In this document: positions 55,101 through 61,100 of the stretch, one piece after another
Numbering within the stretch: position 1 is the first letter of the stretch
How the letters are laid out: every line of letters starts with the position of its first letter
Assembly (NCBI GenBank): GCA_965249895.1
Contig: CBDFNC010000004.1
Span: 434,001-498,000, forward strand
Length of the DNA: 64,000 nt
From: CBDFNC01 sp965249895
Lineage (GTDB): Bacteria; Pseudomonadota; Gammaproteobacteria; Enterobacterales; CBDFNC01
Direction of reading: 5' to 3'
Position numbers and translations under genes: made by a program
Notes under the pieces: generated by a model
Seen by the model: the letters and a program-made list of their open reading frames with translations, nothing else
Told to the model about the DNA's origin: nothing
Databases searched by the model: none

Positions 55101-58100
55101 CCCCTCCTCGGGTCAAACGGTTGTAATCGTCATGCACCGACTTGAGTAAAATCGGCCCGCTCCAGCCATCGGTAATGCTGTGATGCTCGGACTTTAACAC
55201 AGTGTAGTGCTCGGCCGATTGCTTGATCAGGGTAAAGCGGACCAAACCAGGTTGGGTCAAATCGAAGGCTACTTCACGGTCCGCCCGCTGGATCGCAGTA
55301 ATCGCCTGCTCGCGTGCAGGTCCAGCTAGTTCACTGATATCTTTAAAGGTAAAGTGCTTCGGCCCAATACTGCCTGGCGCGGTAATGACTTGCAGTAGTG
55401 TTTCCTGCCAATCAAAGGCGGTGCGCAATATCGGGTAACGTAATGAGGCCAGATACCAGGCCTGCTGATAAGCGGCAACATCCAACGCCTGGTGATAGTC
55501 CAGCAACACCTGGACCCGGTAGGCGTCATCTTGAGGCTGACTCAAATAATGATAGATAAAACCCTGTTGCATATTTGTGGCAGGGTAAATGGCCTCAATG
55601 TCGTGTCGGTTTTGTAAACGGTCTAAATCCGCCACGGACAGCCCTGCCACTGCGAAATCACTGGGCGTTTTTATGCCCCCGGCACGCGCGACCTCAAGCG
55701 CATGGGTTATCACCTGTGCCAATGCCTGCTCAAAAGCGGCAGTAAAACAGGCAGTTTGTTCCTTCGTGAGCTGAGAAACCACACTAAACCTCAGCTGGCC
55801 ATGTTCAACCGCGCCGTTAATGTTGAGCAACAAGTCGTCCGTGTTTTCTGCGGCCACAGACTGCCCACACTTTTCCGCGCTAATTTTCCAATCTGACTGA
55901 CCATTGGCATCAGTATTTAGCTGACCGAGGTAATTAAAGCTGACTCTGGGTAAGGCTGTCGCCTTCAACAACCCTGCCTGAGTCAGCGCGCCAAAACCAA
56001 TGCCCTTGTCCGGAATACCCCGTATCATCTCTTTGGTCTGGATTATCAACTCACTCAAATCGTCACAGGCGTGCAGCTTTACCGGGTACGTCGTGGTAAA
56101 CCAACCCAGGGTCTGGGACACATCCAATGTTTCATCAATGATTTCTCTGCCATGGCCTTCGAGGGTAATAAGCTGGCTGTCTCCAGCCGACAGACTACCG
56201 GCAAACGTGATGCTTAGCGCCCGACTCAATGCGCTCAATAACAGATCGTTAATTTCGGTGTGATAACCCTCATTGGCACCATGAAGCAGTTGGGCTGTCA
56301 GCGCTGCGGATAATTCAACTCCGGCCTCATGCGCGGCATGGGCGTCAACTGACGTGGTTTGTTTCGCTCCGGCCAGCACCTCCAACCAATAATCCACGTC
56401 ATTTTCATGCCTCTGGGCATAGGCCTGAACGGCCTGGACCCACTGCCGGTAGCTGCTTGTTTTAGCCGGCAACGTGTCACCGGTGAGCAACAGACGCATA
56501 TCTTCAGCAATAATGCGCCAGGATACGGCATCGATAATCAGGTGATGAAAACAGAAAAATAAACGCGTCGTGCCATCGGCATAACCGGTTAAATAAGCGA
56601 CCTGCCATAGCGGCCCCTGATAGATATCAAAACCACTTTGCCACTGAGTTAATTGCTCGTGCAAACTGTGCTCGTCCATGGCCGCAACATTGACAGTACG
56701 CAATGGCGCCATCATCTGCGCGTCATTGCCGTAATAGCGCTGACGTATTTCATCGTGGTTAGTTGGCGGCTCGGCCTGCGCGCGCTCAAACCCACAGCGC
56801 AGCATATCGTGGCGTGTTGCCAGGGCGGTTAATGCCTGTTCAAGATGCGCTTGCCCCACTTCCCCGGGTAAAGACAACATAAATGCCTGATTCCAGTGCT
56901 GGGGTTTGGCCAGGGGCAGCGCAAAAAACCACTGCTGTATGGGTAATAAGTCAAATGAGCCGGACAGTTGTCCCTGCTCCGCCTCGATGGTTGGCGTCGT
57001 GCTGGTCTGGGTGAGCAAGTGCGCCAACTTGGCGATGCTTGGCGCAGCAAATATGTCTTTCACCTGCACATTAAAACCATGCTGGCGCAGTCGTGAGGTC
57101 AATTGAATACTGATGATGGAATCGCCACCGATGTGGAAGAAATTGTCCTGAACACCGACTTTCTCCAGGCCCAGCACCGCTTGCCAAATGGTGCACAGTA
57201 ACGCTTCGCATTGGTTTGTGGGTGCCACATAGCTATCGTCATCAATAAAGTCTGGCGCCGGCAACGCCCGACGATCCAGCTTGCCATTGATGGTCAAAGG
57301 CAGTGCATCCAATTCGGTGAAACTCGCCGGCAGCATATAATCCGGCAACCGTGCAGATAAATAGTCCCTTAATGCCATGCCACTGAGCGATGCCCGCTCA
57401 TTGAACACCAGGTAGGCGGCGAGGATCTTGTGATCTCGATGATCACAATCAATCACAGCCACTTGTTTCACCTGCGGATGGGCAGCGAGGGCATTTTCTA
57501 TTTCTCCCAGCTCAATACGGTAACCTCTGATTTTGACCTGGCTGTCGTTGCGGCCCAGGTATTCCAAGTTTCCATCTGGCAGCCAGCGCACCAAGTCCCC
57601 CGTTTTGTACAGCCGGGTATAACCTTTTACCTTATCCGATGGCGTCGCAAAGGGATGTTCAATAAAACGTTCGGCGGTCAGCTCAGGGCGATTTAAATAG
57701 CCGCGCGCTAATCCTGCGCCGCCGATATACAGCTCTCCTATCGCTCCTGGCACAACCAGCTCCAAATCGGGGGATAATACGTAGACTTTTCGACTATTGA
57801 TGGGTAAGCCAATCGGCACGGTTTTATCGAAATTCACACATTCATAGACAGTGGTAAATGTCGTGCCTTCTGTTGGGCCATAACCATTCAATATCTTATT
57901 TGGCCTGTGTTGCCCGGCCATCAAATCTCGCACCAAGTTAGCCGTAAGCACTTCACCGCCGATTAATAGCGTTTGTAAAGGAGCAAATAAGTTAGCTTGC
58001 TGGACATACAGTTGGTCAAATAACGCTCTGGTAAGCCATAAAATTGAAACCCGGTGCTTTTTCAATAACCCTTCGAGTTGCTCTGCTTGCATCGCAGCCG

Positions 58101-61100
58101 ATACAAGGGGCAAGACCAGTTTCGCGCCATGGGTAAGTGCCCCCCACACCTCAAATGTCGATGCATCAAAGTTTGGATTCGACAGTTGTAAAAACACGTC
58201 CTGCTCGCCAATCTGTAGGTAATCGTTGTTCTTAACCAAGGAGACAACACCGCGATGAGGTATAAGCACTCCCTTAGGTTTGCCCGTCGTACCCGAGGTA
58301 TACATCACATACGCCAGATCCGTCGCCTTACCAAGCCCCAGATTAGTGGTTTCCAGCTCGCTCAGCAGTTCGGTGTTGTCGACGGCAATAAGCTCGGGAC
58401 AGGTATCGAGTTGGCTTAGCCAGTTATCGAGTCTTCCCACAAACTCAAGCTGTGTAAGCAGTAGGCAGGCACAGGTATCCTGCAGCATAAATTCAATACG
58501 CTCTTGCGGATATTCAGGTGATAAGGGGACATAAGCGGCGCCCGCTTTTAGTATTGCCAATTGACTAATTATCATCTCCGGGCTGCGTTCAAGATACAAC
58601 GCAATCAGAGTGTCCGCCTCTAAATCATTACCGTAACGCGCGTAGTAATTACTCCGAATAACGCGCGCTAATTGATTGGCTCTTTCGTTCAACTCTCGAT
58701 AACTTAGCTGTTGCTCCTCGCCATTTTGGTCGGTAAAAACAACAGCGATATTATCGGGTGTCTTTTCCACCTGCTCCTCAAACACCTGATGCAGGGTCGC
58801 ATCTTGTGGGTACGGCGCATCGGTATCATTCCAGTCATACAATTGGGTAGTGCGCTCACTCTGGCTCAGCAGTGAAATTTGTTGATGGGGTATGTTGGGT
58901 GTCACGCTGATACAGGCCAATATCTGCGTAAGTTGGTCTAACAATTCATTAGCCCGCGCCCCGTTCAACCAATCCTGACCATACTTCAGGTAAACCACCA
59001 GGCTCTCACCCTGCTCATAGGCCACCACCGACAACGGATAATCGGTTTTCTCTATGGCCTGGCGAAACCGCATGCTCGACTCGATACCTGCATCATCACC
59101 CGTCGTCTCCACTGGACTCGGGTAGTTCTCGAACACAAACAAACTGTGGAATTGGCGCTGGCCGTTGCGCTGCAATTCACCCAGTGGCATATTGCTGTGC
59201 GTGTTGAGCTCAACTATCCCTTGTTGAATTGCCTGCAACACATCAAGCGCCGTTGCCTGCTCGCGCCAGCTCACCGCCAAAGGTAAGGTATTGATATACA
59301 AACCGACGCTCGACTCAATGCCGTCGACGGGAATATCTCGCCCCGACACCGTGGTGCCCACAAACGTCTGCTCATCCCGGGTATAGACATGCAATAACTT
59401 GTGCCAGGCAAATTGCAGCGCCACATTGAGGGTCAATCCCTGGCTGCGGCACATCGCCTTAAGTCCCTGGTAGGCGTCTCCCTCCAATACGCGCTGCTGC
59501 TCGGCGGGGTTATCTACCTGTCGAACCTGGCTCAGATCGACAGTCTCACTGAGTAAACCGTTAATGTCGTTGGCCTCTCCCCAAGATTGACGGGCAGTAT
59601 CCCAATATGCTCGGGTCGTCGTGGATTGCTGTTGGTAATATTCCTGCGCCGCCAGGTAGGCCGACTCCGGGACTATTTCCAATGCCAGCGCCGCCGCCGA
59701 GGCCGAGCCCCTGGTCAAACGGTTGTAATCGTCATGCACCGACTTGAGTAAAATCGGCCCGCTCCAGCCATCGGTAATGCTGTGATGCTCGGTCTTTAAC
59801 ACAGTGTAGTGCTCGGCCGATTGCTTGATCAGGGTAAAGCGGACCAAACCAGGCTCGCTCAAATCGAAGGCTATTTCACGGTCCGCCCGCTGGATCGCAG
59901 TAATCGCCTGATCGCGTGCAGGTCCAGCCAGTTCACTGATATCTTTAAAGGTAAAGTTTTTCGGCCCAATACTGCCTGGCGCGGTAATGACTTGCAGTAA
60001 GGTTTCCTGCCAGTCAAAGGCGGTGCGCAATATCGGGTAACGTAATGAGGCCAGGGACCAGGCTTGCTGATAAGCGGCAACATCCAACGCCTGGTGATAG
60101 TCCAGCAACACCTGGACCCGGTAGGCGTCATCTTGAGGCTGACTCAAATAATGATAGATAAAACCCTGCTGCAAACTGGTGGCAGGGTAAATGGCCTCAA
60201 TGTCGTGTCGGTTTTGTAAACGGTCTAAATCCGCCACAGACAGCCCTGCCACTGCGAAATCACTGGGCGTTTTTATGCCGCCGGCACGCGCGACCTCGAG
60301 TGCATGGGTTATCACCTGTGCCAATGCCTGCTCAAAAGCGGCGGTAAAACAGGCGGTTTGTTCCTTCGCCAGCTGAGAAACCACACTAAACCTCAGCTGG
60401 CCATGTTCAACCGCGCCGTTAATGCTGAGCAACAAGTCGTCCGTGTTTTCTGCGGCAATAGACAGACCACACTTTTCCGCGCTAATTTTCCAATCTGACT
60501 GACCATTGGCATCAGTATTTAGCTGACCGAGGTAATTAAAGCTGACTCTGGGTAAGGCTGTCGCCTTCAACAACCCTGCCTGAGTCAGCGCGCCAAAACC
60601 AATGCCCTTGTCCGGAATACCCCGTATCATCTCTTTGGTCTGGATTATCAACTCACTCAAATCGTCACAGGCGTGCAGCTTTATCGGGTACGTCGTGGTA
60701 AACCAACCCAGGGTCTGGGACACATCCAATGTTTCATCAATGATTTCTCTGCCATGGCCTTCGAGGGTAATAAGCTGGCTGTCTCCAGCCGACAGACTAC
60801 CGGCAAACGTGATGCTTAGCGCCCGGCTCAATGCGCTCAATAACAGATCGTTAATGTCGGTGTGATAACCCTCATTGGCGCGATGAAGTAGCTGGGCTGT
60901 CAGCGCTGCGGATAATTCAACTCCGGCCTCATGCGCGGCATGGCCGCCCCCCCCATTTGCATCACCTGACGGGGTTTGTTTCGCACCGGCCAGCACATCC
61001 AACCAGTAATCCACGTCATTTTCATGCCTCTGGGCATAGGCCTGAACGGCCTGAGTCCACTGCCGGTAGCTGCTTGTTTTAGCCGGCAACGTGTCACCGG